Source of the DNA: Paguma larvata
Taxonomy: Eukaryota; Chordata; Mammalia; Carnivora; Viverridae
Direction of reading: 5' to 3'
Length of the DNA: 64,000 nt
NCBI GenBank assembly: GCA_030068075.1
Contig: CM057832.1
Span: forward strand, 81,962,002-82,026,001
In this document: positions 31,388 to 42,593 of the stretch, one piece after another
Layout: the number at the start of each line of letters is the position of its first letter
Position numbering within the stretch: position 1 is the first letter of the stretch
Position numbers and translations under genes: made by a program
Notes under the pieces: model-generated
The model's input: the letters and a program-made list of their open reading frames with translations, nothing else
What the model was told of the DNA's origin: nothing
The model's database searches: none

Positions 31388-33604
31388 AATAGGCATACTT
31401 TTGATGAACTGTACCAAATAACAGGTAAGACGTGACATGTATTTTGTTACCTTGCCCTACATTCTAAACGAAGGTGTTCCTTAGAAATCATTTCTCCATT
31501 TTAGACAAATCAAACTAGTGTAGGTACCTAAAAGTAAGACTTTTGCTAAGACTATTGAAGAAAGACAGTCCTGAAATAGTTAAGGGTCAAAATTAAATAC
31601 CCTGACTTTAATTCCTTCTTGTGTAGGAAAACACAAAAGCATTGCAATTGTGCAAGTTCCTGCAGGCAAAGTGAAGGATGGAAAAAGTCCTCCCATCTGT
31701 GTTTATTATGACAAATACTGTTTAATCTTCCACCTTAAGTTCCAGTTGCCAGATTTTCTTTGTGTTAAAAAAATAATGACAACATAAAAATAGGAGGCAA
31801 GACCCTCTTAGAGTCCTCACTGTCTGTAGAATAATTCTGAACAAATCTCTGCTGTGGGTTCCACCTGTCAGCTCCTAAGTGATGGTGAATGCTCTGTAAT
31901 TTCCATGTGAATAGGGAAAACCATTTCCCAGATTCACTCTTCAGAGTAACACAAATGAAACTGTTAAAAGGCAGATTCACCAGCAGGGGAAAACAACAGC
32001 AACAACGACAACAGCTAAGCAAAAGGCAAACAGGAATATTCGTTTTCTTGGTCAGTCAGTGCCAAGAGTGGAAAAATTAAATATTCTTAAGCCTAGGACA
32101 GAAAAATCTACCACACTGAAGTGGGTGGTGTGACTCTAAGACAGTCTCATTGATGTTTGAAGCTCTCAGGACTCTGTGTTCTCCATCGCTTAGTAGGGGG
32201 ATTTCGACTGATGGGGAAGTGGCTGGAAGTGAAAGAACTACACATCAGAGGGCACGTGGGCAAGACAGAAGCTGAAGTCTGAGCTGTCACATCAGCCTCC
32301 CAGCACGATATCAGGCCAGATGTCTGTCTCTGCCTTGGAACTGTAAGGGGATGAAGTGGCATGGTTTGGATAACTCGTGGTTTTAGTCTTACTAACTCAT
32401 GGATCTGCCATTTCTCCTTCCCACCTCCTTCCTTCCTTCCAGCCTCCACACATTTCCACGTGGCTCCAGTTTCCCAAGTTCATCTCGTATCCTTTGTCCT
32501 TTACTTCTCTTGCACTAACCGCCTTTATGAGCCAGATACTTGCAGAAAACCTGGAACTGCTGAGAAATCTCTCCTTCCTCTTCCTTGCCCATGCTTCTGC
32601 TGAACAGTGACCCATCACAGCTCTTTTTTTGTGAGCTCTCTCACTGGGCTCCTCCTCTCCACTCCTGAGGGGAGCCTATCTCTACCATTCTTCTGGTTGC
32701 TCAGAACTTTCTACCAAGTCTTGATTACCTACAGGTGAAAAGCCAGACTTGTACTCTGGCCTTCATGTAGGTTAAGGGAGGGCATCCACTGTGGGCCAGG
32801 AGGATCCCTGCACATCTTTACTGAGTATGTCAACTGCAAGGCTTATCCATCCTCTCCCTCTGAGCCACTCCTGTAGCTAGTCACATGGACAGCTAAGTGG
32901 TTCAAGGCCGCTGAATCCTCACTGCCCTGAGATGGCTTGCTCCCTGGGTAATGGGACTTATTGCTTACTGTTTGCTACGAAATGTGCTGAGTCTTGAGCT
33001 GTGGATGCCCATGTGATAGCATAACCCACTGTATGTGTGGCTGTCATATATGTCCATTGTATCACCTCTTTGGGACAGGGGGACTTTGGGTCAGGGGAAC
33101 CAGGATAACCATGCAGATGCTGTTGCTCTTTGCTATGCTACAAGTAATGAACTGTCTCGTTTGGATCCACTGAACCTTGTCTACTTTTGGCAACTTTGGA
33201 GCTTTGGCAAACCAATGTGCTTTCTTGCTTAATCTGTAGGCATGGGCATTCTTCCCTTCCAAAGTGTTTTCATGGTTTTCAGTTTCCTTTAGTGCTGAAT
33301 ATGTATTTATTTGGTGAATCAATTAATAAATGAATCCTTAGGACTGGCCAAAACAATTTGGGCTCTTTTAACTTAGAAACTCAGTGTGTGTCCATTTCTG
33401 CTCAGGCTATTTCCTTTACTTGAAGGTCCCTTTCCTTGTATTACACCATACCCAAATCCTTCCCTTCCATCAAAAGCCCTTGCTAATGCTATCTCATCCA
33501 AGCCTGATATAATTATTCACTTCTTCCTCTGACCTTTCACAGAACCTTGTGTATACATCTAATTGGACACTGATTATTTAAACAGAGTATTATATTTAGG
33601 TATC
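31388..33604. other. unique-looking non-coding stretch
   Basis: About 2.2 kb with no recognised gene or repeat. Overlapping open frames on both strands at 32147-32618 (up to 100 codons) come from a locally GC-richer, CT-rich patch. They conflict with each other and show no domain. A diverged repeat cannot be excluded. Confidence 0.4.
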
Positions 33605-33740
33605 TTTAATTTTCTCTCAAAACAGTAGGCATTTGTTGAATATTTAAAGTATTCCAGGAACTGAGTGCTTTGCAAGAAATACTGGAAATGCAAAGATGAA
33701 CATATATGTCCCCTATCTGTATTAGCTTTCAGTCTGTAAC
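33605..33740 (-). repeat. L2 fragment, antisense
   Basis: Blocks: aacagtaggcatttgttgaa, tattccaggaactgagtgct, ggaaatgcaaagatgaacat and gtattagctttcagtctgta, the reverse complement of the L2 3' end. Confidence 0.65.
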
Positions 33741-33984
33741 AAAACAGTCCGGTGTAGAGGGATGAGATCTATCACCTGGTCAGACTAAACTGCTGTAGCA
33801 GAATAACAGGAGCTACAATTAATTCTCTCTGGAAGGAAACTCTAGGAAAGCTTTAGAGAGGAGGTACATTTTTTTTCCTGTTTGTCATTCATGCTCACTA
33901 TCCATGGCACAGTCTATCTGCTTTACTAGTTTGTAAAAATAAGTCTCTGGTGTATCATCTTTGAATCCCTACCAATGAGCTAAA

Positions 33985-34115
33985 ACATCCATTTATTTAG
34001 TTAATTTAGTTCAACAATTATTTACTTAATACCAAATTTATTTAGCATACTTACTGAGTACTAATTAATACAAGGCAATTAGCTAGGGACCAGTGAACAT
34101 GTACCTTTCCTATAA
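33985..34115 (-). repeat. L2-like fragment, antisense (weak)
   Basis: Repeated atttagtt motifs and ttcaacaattatttacttaa, ttactgagtactaattaata, agctagggaccagtgaacat loosely follow antisense L2. AT-rich sequence makes this uncertain. Confidence 0.4.
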
Positions 34116-34235
34116 AGGTACCGGTGCTTTAGGGAAATGCAACCTCATAGCAACTGGTGTTGGTAAGGCTGTTTCCAGATGATCCAGTAGTCTTACTGTG
34201 ATGTGTATCATTTTTGTTTAAGATGTTACAGTGCA

Positions 34236-34459
34236 GAGGCACCGGGGTGGCTCAGTTGTTTAAGTGGCCGACTTCGGCTCAAGTCATGATCTCGTGGTCT
34301 GTGAGTTCGAGCCCCGCGTTGGGCTCTGTGCTGGTGGCTCAGAGCCTGGAGCCTGCTTCGAATTCTGTGCCTCCCTCTCTCTCTGCACTTCCCCTGCTCA
34401 TACTCTGTCTCTATGTCTCTCAAAAATAAATAAACATTAAAAAAATGAAAAAAAAAGAG
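34236..34459 (+). mobile_element. CAN-SINE, full length
   Basis: ggcaccggggtggctcagtt, gtggccgacttcggctcaag, gtgagttcgagccccgcgtt, gtgctggtggctcagagcct, CT block and tail caaaaataaataaacattaa. TSD gtt(a/c)cagtgc at 34225-34234 and 34460-34469, one mismatch. CpGs are retained. Confidence 0.95.
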
Positions 34460-34469
34460 GTTCCAGTGC

Positions 34470-34909
34470 GAATAATAAATGCTTCCTCATTCTAAGTTAA
34501 TACAGTATTTCACTGTGATTATACTCTTTTTTACATAGTTTTTAGATGTGATATACTTCTTTTTATCCTTAGATGCCCAGTAAAAGAGGCATCCCTTCTC
34601 AAAGTCTTCACTGACCTCTACGTTGAGGCAGAATGACTTCACTGCTCCATCTTCTTCCCTCCCTGTAGAACTTTTTTCTATTATAGGTTTATTTTTTTTT
34701 AATATCTTGATTTCCTCTTTAACAACAAGCTCCTTGAAAGCCAGTATTTTTACCAGGAATGTTTATTTTACTAGGACCTACAGAGTTCTAGATACTTAGA
34801 AGGTACCAAATAAAAATGTAATGAACGATTTTAAAACCTCTACTTGTTCATCCATACTTATGGCATCTGATTAAGCAATTGTAGTCAAACACATTCTAGA
34901 AGTAATTTT
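34470..34909. other. unassigned non-coding stretch
   Basis: No recognisable feature. Confidence 0.4.
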
Positions 34910-35130
34910 AAAAAAAATTTAATGTTTATTTATTTTTGAGAGAGAGAGAGAGAACGAGAGCAAGCATGAGTGGGAGAAGGGCAGAGAGAGAGGGAGACCC
35001 AGAGTCTGAAGCAGGCTCCACGCTTTGAGCTGTCAGCACAGAGCCTGATGTGGCGCTCGAGCCTGCACACTGTGAGGTCATGACCTGAGCTAAAGTCGGA
35101 TGCTCAACTGACTGAGCCACCCAGGTGCCC
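34910..35130 (-). mobile_element. CAN-SINE, full length
   Basis: Tail aatgtttatttatttttgag, (GA)n block, gaccctgag-type body with gtcagcacagagcctgatgt, and head ending actgagccacccaggtgccc. Perfect TSD ctagaagtaatttt at 34896-34909 and 35131-35144. Confidence 0.97.
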
Positions 35131-35144
35131 CTAGAAGTAATTTT

Positions 35145-36300
35145 TTAATCCTATTATGACAAATACATACATCAAATCAAGGACTTATATTTGGAATAAA
35201 TACATAAAGGACTCTTACAAGTCAAGAATAAGCAGAAGGAAATTCTAATAAAAAATAGGCAAAGATGGCGCACCTGGGTGGCTCAGTGGGTTAAGTGTCC
35301 AACTCTTGATTTCAGCTCTGGTCATGATTCCAGGGTCATGGGATCGAGCACTGCATTGGACTCCATGCTGCTGAGCATGGAGCCTGCTTAAGATTCTCTT
35401 CTCTCTCTCTTTCTTTGCACCTTCCCACCCTCATGCTTTCTCTCTCATAAATAAATAAAGCTTTTAAAAATAAACAAAGATGTAAACAGATACTTTACAA
35501 AAGATTTGTAAATGGCCATTAAGTCATGAAAAGATGGTCAATTTTGGTCAACAGGGAAATACAAATAAAAACCACAAGGAAACACCATTTCATACTCTTA
35601 ACAATGGCTAAAGTGAAAAAGACTAACAATACCCAGTATTGGTGAGAGTGTAGATGAACTGGAACTATCAAAACACTGTTGGTGGGCATGTAAAATGATA
35701 CAGCTGCTTTTGAAACCTGTTTGGTTCTTTTCTTCTAAAGCTATCATACAACTATGCTATAACACAGCAATTCCACCATTTGGTATTTACCCAAGAGAAA
35801 ATGAAACCCTATGTCACCACAAAGATTTGGACATAAATCTGTGTTAAAGTTCATAGTAGCTTTAAACTGTAAACAATCCAAGTATCTCTCAGCAAGTGAT
35901 TGAATAAACAAAATGGTGTGCATCGTACAGTGGAATTCTATTCAACATTTAAAAAGAATGGACTATAGACATATAAAACAACATGGAGGAATGTCGAGAA
36001 AATTTTCCTTAGTGAAAGAAGTCAGACTAAAAATAGAACACTCATGTATAATTCCACTTATATAAAGTCCTAGAAAAGGTAAACTTATCTTAGTGGCAGA
36101 ATGCTCCTGAGGATGGGGACAGAGGTAGGGATGGACTGAAAAAGTACACAAGGAACCTTTTGGGAGTCCTGGATATTTTTGGTATCTTGATTATGGTGAT
36201 GGTTTCACTGGTGTATGTAAAACCAATCAAAGTGTATGTTTTAAATATCTGCAGTTTATTATATGCAAATTGTATTATTAATAAATTATACATCAAGAAA
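35145..36300 (+). mobile_element. L1M-type LINE 3' portion
   Basis: Sense L1: aaggactcttacaagtcaag, gtaaatggccattaagtcat, tacaaataaaaaccacaagg, gtattggtgagagtgtagat, cagcaattccaccatttggt, gtgaaagaagtcagactaaa and tatgcaaattgtattattaa. Covers distal ORF2 and 3' UTR; frames are broken. Split by a SINE at 35268-35465. Confidence 0.85.
35268..35465 (+). mobile_element. CAN-SINE, older subfamily
   Basis: gcgcacctgggtggctcagt, aactcttgatttcagctctg, gattccagggtcatgggatc, catgctgctgagcatggagc, CT block and tail ataaataaataaagctttt. The body matches an older CAN-SINE type rather than the young cat type. TSD aaaaata(gg/aa)caaagatg at 35251-35267 and 35466-35482. Inserted in L1. Confidence 0.93.
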
Positions 36301-36857
36301 GCAGTAAAAGTAGTATGAATTTGAAAAATATCTGCCACTTTTTTTTCATAGAGATTGTGTTAGAAATGAAGTTACGTGTCAAAATGTAATCAGAAAAGCA
36401 CCATTAAAAACTGCCTTTGATGGTTGTCACTCCCTTTTTCTGCCCTGAGCACCATCTGTGCAAGATGGAAGGGGACCCCTGCTTCCCTCAAATAGCATTT
36501 GGAACTCACTGAAATTAACATCACGGCACTATTAGACTAACTGAGGAAACACAGGGTACTACTTAGGGGACTTATTTTCAGTATTGATGTTAGGTTGGAA
36601 CAAAGCCGTCTGAGAAGTCTCCATGGCACGTTTTCCACTGGACTGAATTCCGTAACATTGCTGGCTTTAGCGGATGAGACAGGTACTAGTAATGGATTCC
36701 TTTCTGGCTAGCAGCATTACACCAGACTTCTACTAGTAGCATTACACCAGGCATTTACATATAGGAATAATGTTTGGGTTGTGAAGCTACATAAGAGTAA
36801 GGAGTGATACAGTGGAATTCTGTTCCCCTGAAGCATATGATCTCTTGGGAAAAAATC
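36301..36857. other. unique-looking non-coding stretch
   Basis: No gene or repeat recognised. A short direct repeat (tagcagcattacaccaga / tagtagcattacaccagg) occurs at 36711-36727 and 36735-36751. Confidence 0.45.
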
Positions 36858-36928
36858 ACACACACACACACGTATATATACATATATACCTGTATGTATA
36901 CATATACACACATATGTATATATATGTA

Positions 36929-36975
<47 letters not shown>

Positions 36976-36976
36976 A
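36858..36976. repeat. compound CA/TA/TG microsatellite
   Basis: (CA)n, then alternating gtatatatacatatatacct-type sequence, a long (TA)n core at about 36936-36958 and a terminal (TG)n. Several open frames of 64-105 codons on both strands are just translations of this array. Confidence 0.97.
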
Positions 36977-37157
36977 CCAAGAAAGACTTGGATTTTAAAT
37001 TATGCATAAAAATCATGAGAAGATTCACACACATAATAGAGAATGGTCTTCTGGCAGGTTGGGCAAAAGCTTCAGAGTTTGGAATTTGGCATTCGTATCT
37101 GAGATAGCAAGGAAAGCTTATACATTAAAAATAATTAATACAAAGATACAGCTATTA

Positions 37158-37262
37158 GAGGCACCTGGCTGGCTCAGTCAGTAGAGCATGCAACTCTTGA
37201 TCTCTGAGTTTTGAGTTCAAGCCCTAGGTTGAGCATAGAGTTTACATAAAATAATTTTTTTT
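37158..37262 (+). mobile_element. short CAN-SINE, head plus A-rich tail only
   Basis: ggcacctggctggctcagtc, gagcatgcaactcttgatct, gttttgagttcaagccctag and gttgagcatagagtttacat, then A-rich DNA. It lacks the CT-rich block, as in the short older CAN-SINE type. Weak flanking repeat (gatacagcta / gatagcta). Confidence 0.85.
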
Positions 37263-37545
37263 AAAAAAAATGTGATAGCTATGATTATGGCTACAGAAAC
37301 ATTCAGCTTTTCTCCTCTGAGGCTACAGCATGTAATTCACACTCTGTAGTGAAGAAATATCTGGATTAAGCATATTTTTAAAAGAAGAAAGGAAATTATT
37401 AAAGGTAGGATATAAATATTTTAAACAAATGGTATTTTTACTTTAAGAAAGTAAAACATTGGATTACAAGTAACTTGTCTGGGAATGTTCGCAAGATGAG
37501 CAAACATTTCTGATAAAATTTAACTTGATAAATGAGTAATGCCAC

Positions 37546-37764
37546 AAGGCACCCGGGTGGCTCAGTTTGTTAAGTGTCCGACTTCAGCTCAGGTCATGAG
37601 CTCAGGGTTCGTGGGTTTGAGCTTTGTATCGGGCTCTGGGCTGAAAGCTCAGAGCCTGGAGTCTGCTTTGGATTCTCTCTCCCTCTCTCTCTGTCCCTCC
37701 CCCACTCATGCTTTGTCTCTCTGTCTCTCTCAGAAATAAATAAACATTCGAAAAAATAAAAAAG
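37546..37764 (+). mobile_element. CAN-SINE, full length
   Basis: ggcacccgggtggctcagtt, gtgtccgacttcagctcagg, gggctctgggctgaaagctc, CT block and tail cagaaataaataaacattcg. TSD aaatgagt(a/g)atg(c/a)c at 37530-37543 and 37765-37778 with two mismatches. Confidence 0.94.
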
Positions 37765-37778
37765 AAATGAGTGATGAC

Positions 37779-38534
37779 CTGGAATATGAGTAGTACATGA
37801 CACCAAGTGTCACATGATCATAACTGAGCAAATGGTTCTTGAAATTCACTCCGATGTACAAGTGCTTTGGATTACAAGCATATTTCTGGAATGAATTATG
37901 CTTGTAAACTAAGGTTTTACCATATATGACTTTTAGAGTGTGTGTGTGAAAGACAGACATACAGACAGATGGAGACAGAGATCATTAGAGGGTGAGGGAG
38001 AGATCCAACTAGTGAGCTCAATCGGGTGTTTGCGTATATTTAGTCACTTTTCATGGGTATTTTGGAACAGTTGTTTCAGCACTGCTCTTCCTCTATCTTT
38101 CTGTGTCTTTCTCTTACTTAGAATCTCTCTTAAATATGCTATCACAGTGGTCTTGGGGTGTTACAAATAGTGGTCCTGGGGTGTTACAAACAGTTATGCA
38201 CTAAGTAGAAAGGCAAGTCGCCTGACCACCGAGTCTTGCTACATGTGTAGAACTCTTGTTCTCAGCTTGCAGCTGGAGCTCTGACAGTGTATCAGTCATC
38301 AGGAGGGATGTCAACAATAAAGAAATTTTAAAAGGTTTGTCATACCATCCAAATTCCTTAAGTGCCATGAGAAGCAAAATTCTGACAAGAATAACTGTTT
38401 TGTTTTGTTTTGTTTTACTTTAATCAACCTAGAAATGCTAAGACTTCATTGAATCTGTGAAAAGTAATAAAAAAGAAAAATAAATCTTTGTCTTTTTCAT
38501 CTGTTTGGAGAACTCTCATGGCTTCTCAGGTTAG
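37779..38534. other. unassigned non-coding stretch
   Basis: No gene or repeat recognised. A local direct repeat, tagtggtcctggggtgttac resembling cagtggtcttggggtgttac, lies at about 38146-38188. Confidence 0.45.
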
Positions 38535-38543
38535 ATTTGTTCC

Positions 38544-38546
<3 letters not shown>

Positions 38547-38588
<42 letters not shown>
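38547..38588. repeat. (TG)n microsatellite
   Basis: About 21 TG units at the outer end of the inverted L1 segment. In L1 order this is where a short native tatata stretch sits, so the array probably expanded from it. Confidence 0.97.
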
Positions 38589-38589
<1 letters not shown>

Positions 38590-38590
<1 letters not shown>

Positions 38591-38937
38591 CATATCTTCT
38601 TTATCCATTCATCTATGAATAGCCACTGGGGTTGCTTCTGCATCTTGGCTGTTGTAAAAAATGTTGCAATGAACATAGAAGTGCATGTATCTTTTCTAAT
38701 TAGTGGGTTTTTCTTACCCTTTGAAATTACTGCATCATATGGTTTTTCTATTTTTGATTTTTTGAGGAGCCTCCTTACTGGTTTCCACAGTGGCTGCACC
38801 AGCTTGCATTCCCACCAACAGTGCACTAGAGTACCTTTGTTTCCAAGTCCTCGCCAAGACCTGTTGTTTCTTGTTTTGTTGAGTTTAGCCATTCTGACAG
38901 GTGTGAGGTGGTATCTCCTTACAGTTTTGATTTGCAT
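38590..38937 (-). pseudogene. L1 ORF2p C-terminal fragment
   Basis: The minus-strand frame contains [20 protein letters not shown] and later [13 protein letters not shown], the ORF2 C-terminal block, then reads into the TG array as (TH)n. A small in-frame change replaces the usual IPLLGIYP segment. No reverse transcriptase upstream. Inactive. Confidence 0.9.
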
Positions 38938-39309
38938 TTCCCTGATAATTAGTTATGTTGAGCATCTTTTCGTGTGTCTGTTGACCATCTGTATGTCTTC
39001 TTTGGAAGAGGCATACTCAGCTGATTTTTAAGTCAGCTTGTTTGTTTATGTGGCATAGAGTTGTGTAAATTGAACAAACAAAGAAAAAAGAGACAAACAA
39101 AAAACCACATTCTTAAGTACATAGAACAAACTGGGGCTTGCCAGAGAGGAGGTGGGTGGGCTTATGGGTGAAATAGATAAAGAGGATCAAGAGACTTATT
39201 GTGTTGAGTACTGAGTAATGTACAGAATTTTTGAATCCTTGTTTGTACACCTGAAATTACTATAACGCTGTATATTAATTATATTTAAATAAAAAATATT
39301 TTTTCCAAC

Positions 39310-39656
39310 ATAAAAATTGGTTAATCTAGTGAGATAGGGAGAGTGGCCCTTGGCAAGAGAGGAGGGAGGTACATTTCATAAAATGCCTTATGCTTGGCGC
39401 CCCTAACTGGTTCTGGATAAAAGGGCACTTCCATTCTGGAAACAAAATAAGTGCTTTTAGAGAGAGATGATGAAGTTTGTGCTCTTAGGAAAGGATAAAA
39501 ATGTACAACCAGACTGTCTTTTCCTTTTTAGGTTTTTTTCTTCTTCCTAAATCAGTTTTCGCATGTACTCATACTCTTTGGTGTTTTTTGTTTGTTTGTT
39601 TGTTTTGTTTTGTTGTTGTTTTTATCTCCCCAAGTTCATTTTCCTCTTGAAGCTCT
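39310..39656. other. unassigned non-coding stretch
   Basis: No gene is recognised. A (TTTG)n-like run lies at about 39584-39620. Confidence 0.5.
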
Positions 39657-39893
39657 GAAGTTAGACCATTGGGTTCAAGTTGCAGGTTTACCACTTACTA
39701 CATGGGTGAGCTTAGGCAAGTTACTTAACCTCTCTGAATCTAAGTTTCCTCATCTATCAAATGAGGAAAAGGAATAGTAATCATTACAAAGGAATTCTGA
39801 GAGAATTTTTTGAGATAGGCCATAAACATAGATTTAGCAGTGTACCTGAGACATTGGAGGTGCTCCATAAATGCCAGCCTTTTATGGTTATTG
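39657..39893 (+). repeat. MIR SINE
   Basis: Blocks: gttagaccattgggttcaag, cacttactacatgggtgagc, aggcaagttacttaacctct, aagtttcctcatctatcaaa, aggaattctgagagaatttt and ggtgctccataaatgccagc. Nearly complete. Confidence 0.88.
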
Positions 39894-40721
39894 TTTCCCA
39901 GCTGCAGATGTCCACCTCTTCCTCTGCTACCTACACTAGGTGGGTATCCTGAGAATATTATTCAGCAGCCCATGGCTTAGTTAAGCAAGGACTTGTATAA
40001 GGCTGGGTCATAATTGTTTGGGGGGGGGAGGTCTGTTTACTCAACTGCAAATTCTCAACATAGCAATCTGGTAAGACCAAACACTTCTAGATCACCTATT
40101 CCTCCAAGTACCTGCCACTGCCCAGGACTGGGGAGAATTGGGGAGAGGGAGTAAGAGGAAAATGAAGAGAAGGAAGAGAAGACAGAGCCTCTGTGAATTA
40201 CATTGTTCTTATAAGCAATATAGTATGAAAACAAACTGTAAAGCTAAGTGAGCAAACCTAAGCTTAGGAAGGGGAAAATAAAAGGAGGTAAAAATTATGC
40301 CACAGCATCTGTAGTGATTGTCTTTGGGTGAAGATATTGTAGATGTTACTCTTTCATTATTTTTATTATGTTTTGTACTTGGCAAATTTTTCATTTCTAA
40401 ATCTCTATATAGGTATTGTGCTTATGTATGTACATATGTATGTATTTCCCTCTCTGTGTATTATATCCATATATCTGTCTATGTCTATATAATGGTACTT
40501 TAAGCTACATCTCTTAGAAAGTAACAGTTTGAGAGCCTTCCCATTCCAAAGAACTGGAGTGTATGATCTTTTCAGAACACTCTGATTTTTTTCTCATGCT
40601 TTATCGAAGAGCCACATGCTATTTCTCTTTTGAGGAAATAAAGATGAATGCTTAGGGGCTCCAAAATCCTGGTGTCAGAGGAGCAGACTAGCAAGAAGAC
40701 ACCACTGTAGAATAACAAAAA
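39894..40721. other. unique-looking non-coding stretch
   Basis: No gene or transposon recognised. Degenerate tatg-rich microsatellite-like DNA at about 40424-40495 and a G-run at 40020-40028. Confidence 0.45.
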
Positions 40722-40815
40722 TTCTCTGAACACTTTGATCCCTTCCATGTAATTTATCTCATTTTATCCTTAGAAAAATCCTCTGAGGAAGGCGATGGAA
40801 CAAGATAATTTATGA
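40722..40815 (-). repeat. MIR fragment (weak)
   Basis: Antisense MIR-like blocks: ctgaacactttgatcccttc, taatttatctcattttatcc and aaaaatcctctgaggaaggc. Confidence 0.5.
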
Positions 40816-40837
40816 TATTCATTTCACCAAATGGGTT

Positions 40838-40974
40838 TACTGATACATTCACTCATTTCTTCATTCACCCAACTAATATGTATTAAGTCCTACTGTGTTC
40901 TAGGAATTTTGGCCCGCATAAAGGGTTATAATGAGATCAACAGGAAAGATCTCTAGTTGCGGGAGACAGATAAT
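40838..40974 (-). repeat. L2 fragment cut by the class II LTR
   Basis: Antisense L2: cattcactcatttcttcatt, cccaactaatatgtattaag, actgtgttctaggaattttg. The later part is poor, and the LTR begins at 40975. Confidence 0.55.
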
Positions 40975-41785
40975 TGCCGGAGTCCAGCTCCGGCATCTCC
41001 AGGAGTTTTCCAAAGGAGGAAAGGTGTTGGCATGGATGAACGACTCAGGAGAACTGCATGGTTTCTGGAACCAGGCAGGCACACGTGTGTGTGTCTCTTT
41101 CTGCCCTACTGATCCCAGTATTTTATTTAAAGGTAGTGAGTGACATTACAGCAATGAGTGACATCCCGTCAGAAGCATAATTTGGACAACAGTGTGTGTT
41201 TCTCAGCAAAGCTGCAATTTCCTCAATCTTGCAAGTTGTTTTCAAGTTAATTAGCATATAAATTTAAGGCAGGGGGAGAGAACAGGGCCTAGGCCTATAT
41301 TAATTATCTATAAACAGGCCAGGAGTCATTCTGCCTATTCTTCCAACTACAATGGGGGAGGTGCAACCCATCCAGCAAGGACAGAATTCCCAATGCTTGT
41401 CTTTGCTTGTGAATGAGTGAATTTACATAATAGGGGCCCAATGTTTAAACAAGTCACACCAATATCCTGCCAGCTCACAACTGCTATCAATCTGTACAAC
41501 TCATCCCCAAGATGCAACTTTAAGATGACTTCTGGCCAGGCTACTCTCATTCAGATGTAATCCATCAAAGCATCATCTCCAGGTCCTTCCTTCTTATTTA
41601 AATACCATAAAACAAAAGAACATTACATTCCTTGGGGCCAATGAGAGCAGCTCAAGAAATCCAAGCCTGAAAATTATTTAGAAGGAGGTAAGACTGGGTG
41701 CCCTTTGATTGGCAGGAGCTTTGCTGCGACTGCCTTTCCACACAGGGAGGTGTCTCAACCTGTGAGCCCAAGATGGCTCCTAACA
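40975..41785 (-). mobile_element. class II ERV (betaretrovirus-like) solo LTR, copy 2
   Basis: On the minus strand it starts tgttaggagccatcttgggc and ends actccggca, obeying TG...CA. The 6-bp flanks are gataat at 40969-40974 and aataat at 41786-41791, five of six identical. It shares several blocks with the LTR at 7431-8601 (gacttctggccaggctactc, tatttagaaggaggtaa, ctcaacctgtgagcccaaga, agtgagtgacatta) but differs by many substitutions and indels, so it is a separate, older or different subfamily insertion. 811 bp; no internal region. Confidence 0.7.
41122..41127 (-). promoter_or_regulatory. poly(A) signal in class II LTR
   Basis: TTTATT on the plus strand gives AATAAA on the minus strand, placed about 150 bp before the LTR 3' end as expected for an R/U5 border. 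At the matching place the LTR at 7431-8601 reads ctatatttttaaagg, so the signal is degraded there. Confidence 0.5.
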
Positions 41786-41791
41786 AATAAT

Positions 41792-42290
41792 GAACCTGTA
41801 AAAAACGTATAAGATGGTTTGAGATGCTGGCAGAAATAAACAAGACTTTACAACAGGATTGCTGGAGAAGACTTTTGTGAGGAAAAGACATTTCTGCTGA
41901 GACCCATAATATACAGAGGAGCCAGGCCATGTGTCAAGTTAGGGACATGTTTGAGAAGAGAGGACAGTAAGTATGAAGTCCCTGAGGCTGGAAGGAGCTG
42001 GAGCTGTTTTAGGAGCACAACAGATGCTGCCATGGCTTGAGAAAAGTGAGATGGGAGATGGGGGGGGGGCGAGGAAAAGGATGAATGTTCTCTCCTCTGG
42101 GTTTCTAAACTCATATCTAGGTCCTCAGAACCTCCTTGTCTATAGAGATCTCATAAAAGCTTCTGGAAAAATAAGACTTTGTTGGTGTTTTAGGAAAGCT
42201 CAAACTTACTATAGAGTATGATAAGGCTGATGGATAAAGGAGAGAGAAAAGCATCCGTCCTTGGTTGTTAGATCCATAGACACGTAGTTG
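41792..42290. other. unassigned non-coding stretch
   Basis: No gene recognised; opposing frames at 41848-42221 have no motifs. A G-run lies at 42060-42069. Confidence 0.4.
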
Positions 42291-42336
42291 ATTGGTAGCT
42301 AGCTAGCTAGCAAGGTAAGTAGGTAGATAGATAGGG
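42291..42336. repeat. short tetranucleotide repeat
   Basis: tagctagctagctagc followed by gtaagtaggtagatagatag, a small imperfect GCTA/GTAG/GATA array. Confidence 0.85.
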
Positions 42337-42593
42337 TTCTTAGAGACTGAGAAGTAGACAAAGGTTAGTAGTTCCAGAGGCTTGGGGGACACTTGTTTCT
42401 TGAGTGTGCCTTAGGGAGATGGCAAGACCTTCACTGGAAATCCATGTGACCTATGGAGGCCAAATGTAGGCCATAGAGATGTATAGCTTCCTCAAAGTTT
42501 CTGAGTCATGGCATAGAGAATTCACCTGTACCACTAGACCTGAAGGGATCATTGGAGAGGTGATATAATAGACCCTCAGAAGTTTCTAGTGTG

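Larger units (their letters stand above)
38547..39297 (+). mobile_element. L1 insertion with 5' inversion and an embedded TG tract
   Basis: The 3' end is on the right: sense 3' UTR from about 39045 (gagacaaacaaaaaaccaca, gaacaaactggggcttgcca, gtacacctgaaattactata) ending in an A-rich tail. The left part, about 38590-39035, is ORF2 C-terminus in the opposite direction. The TSD attt(g/t)ttccaac, 11 of 12 identical, lies at 38535-38546 and 39298-39309. This fits twin priming. Confidence 0.85.

Noticed and set aside
32147..32618. Cluster of overlapping frames suggesting a small gene
   Set aside because: Frames overlap on both strands in CT-rich DNA, with no motif and no coherent exon structure.
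36717..37034. 105-codon frame with His-Thr and Ile-Tyr repeats
   Set aside because: It is the translation of a CA/TA microsatellite.
38537..39031. 164-codon plus-strand frame, the longest in the window
   Set aside because: It is the antisense of an L1 ORF2 C-terminus fused to a TG array; the real homology is on the minus strand.
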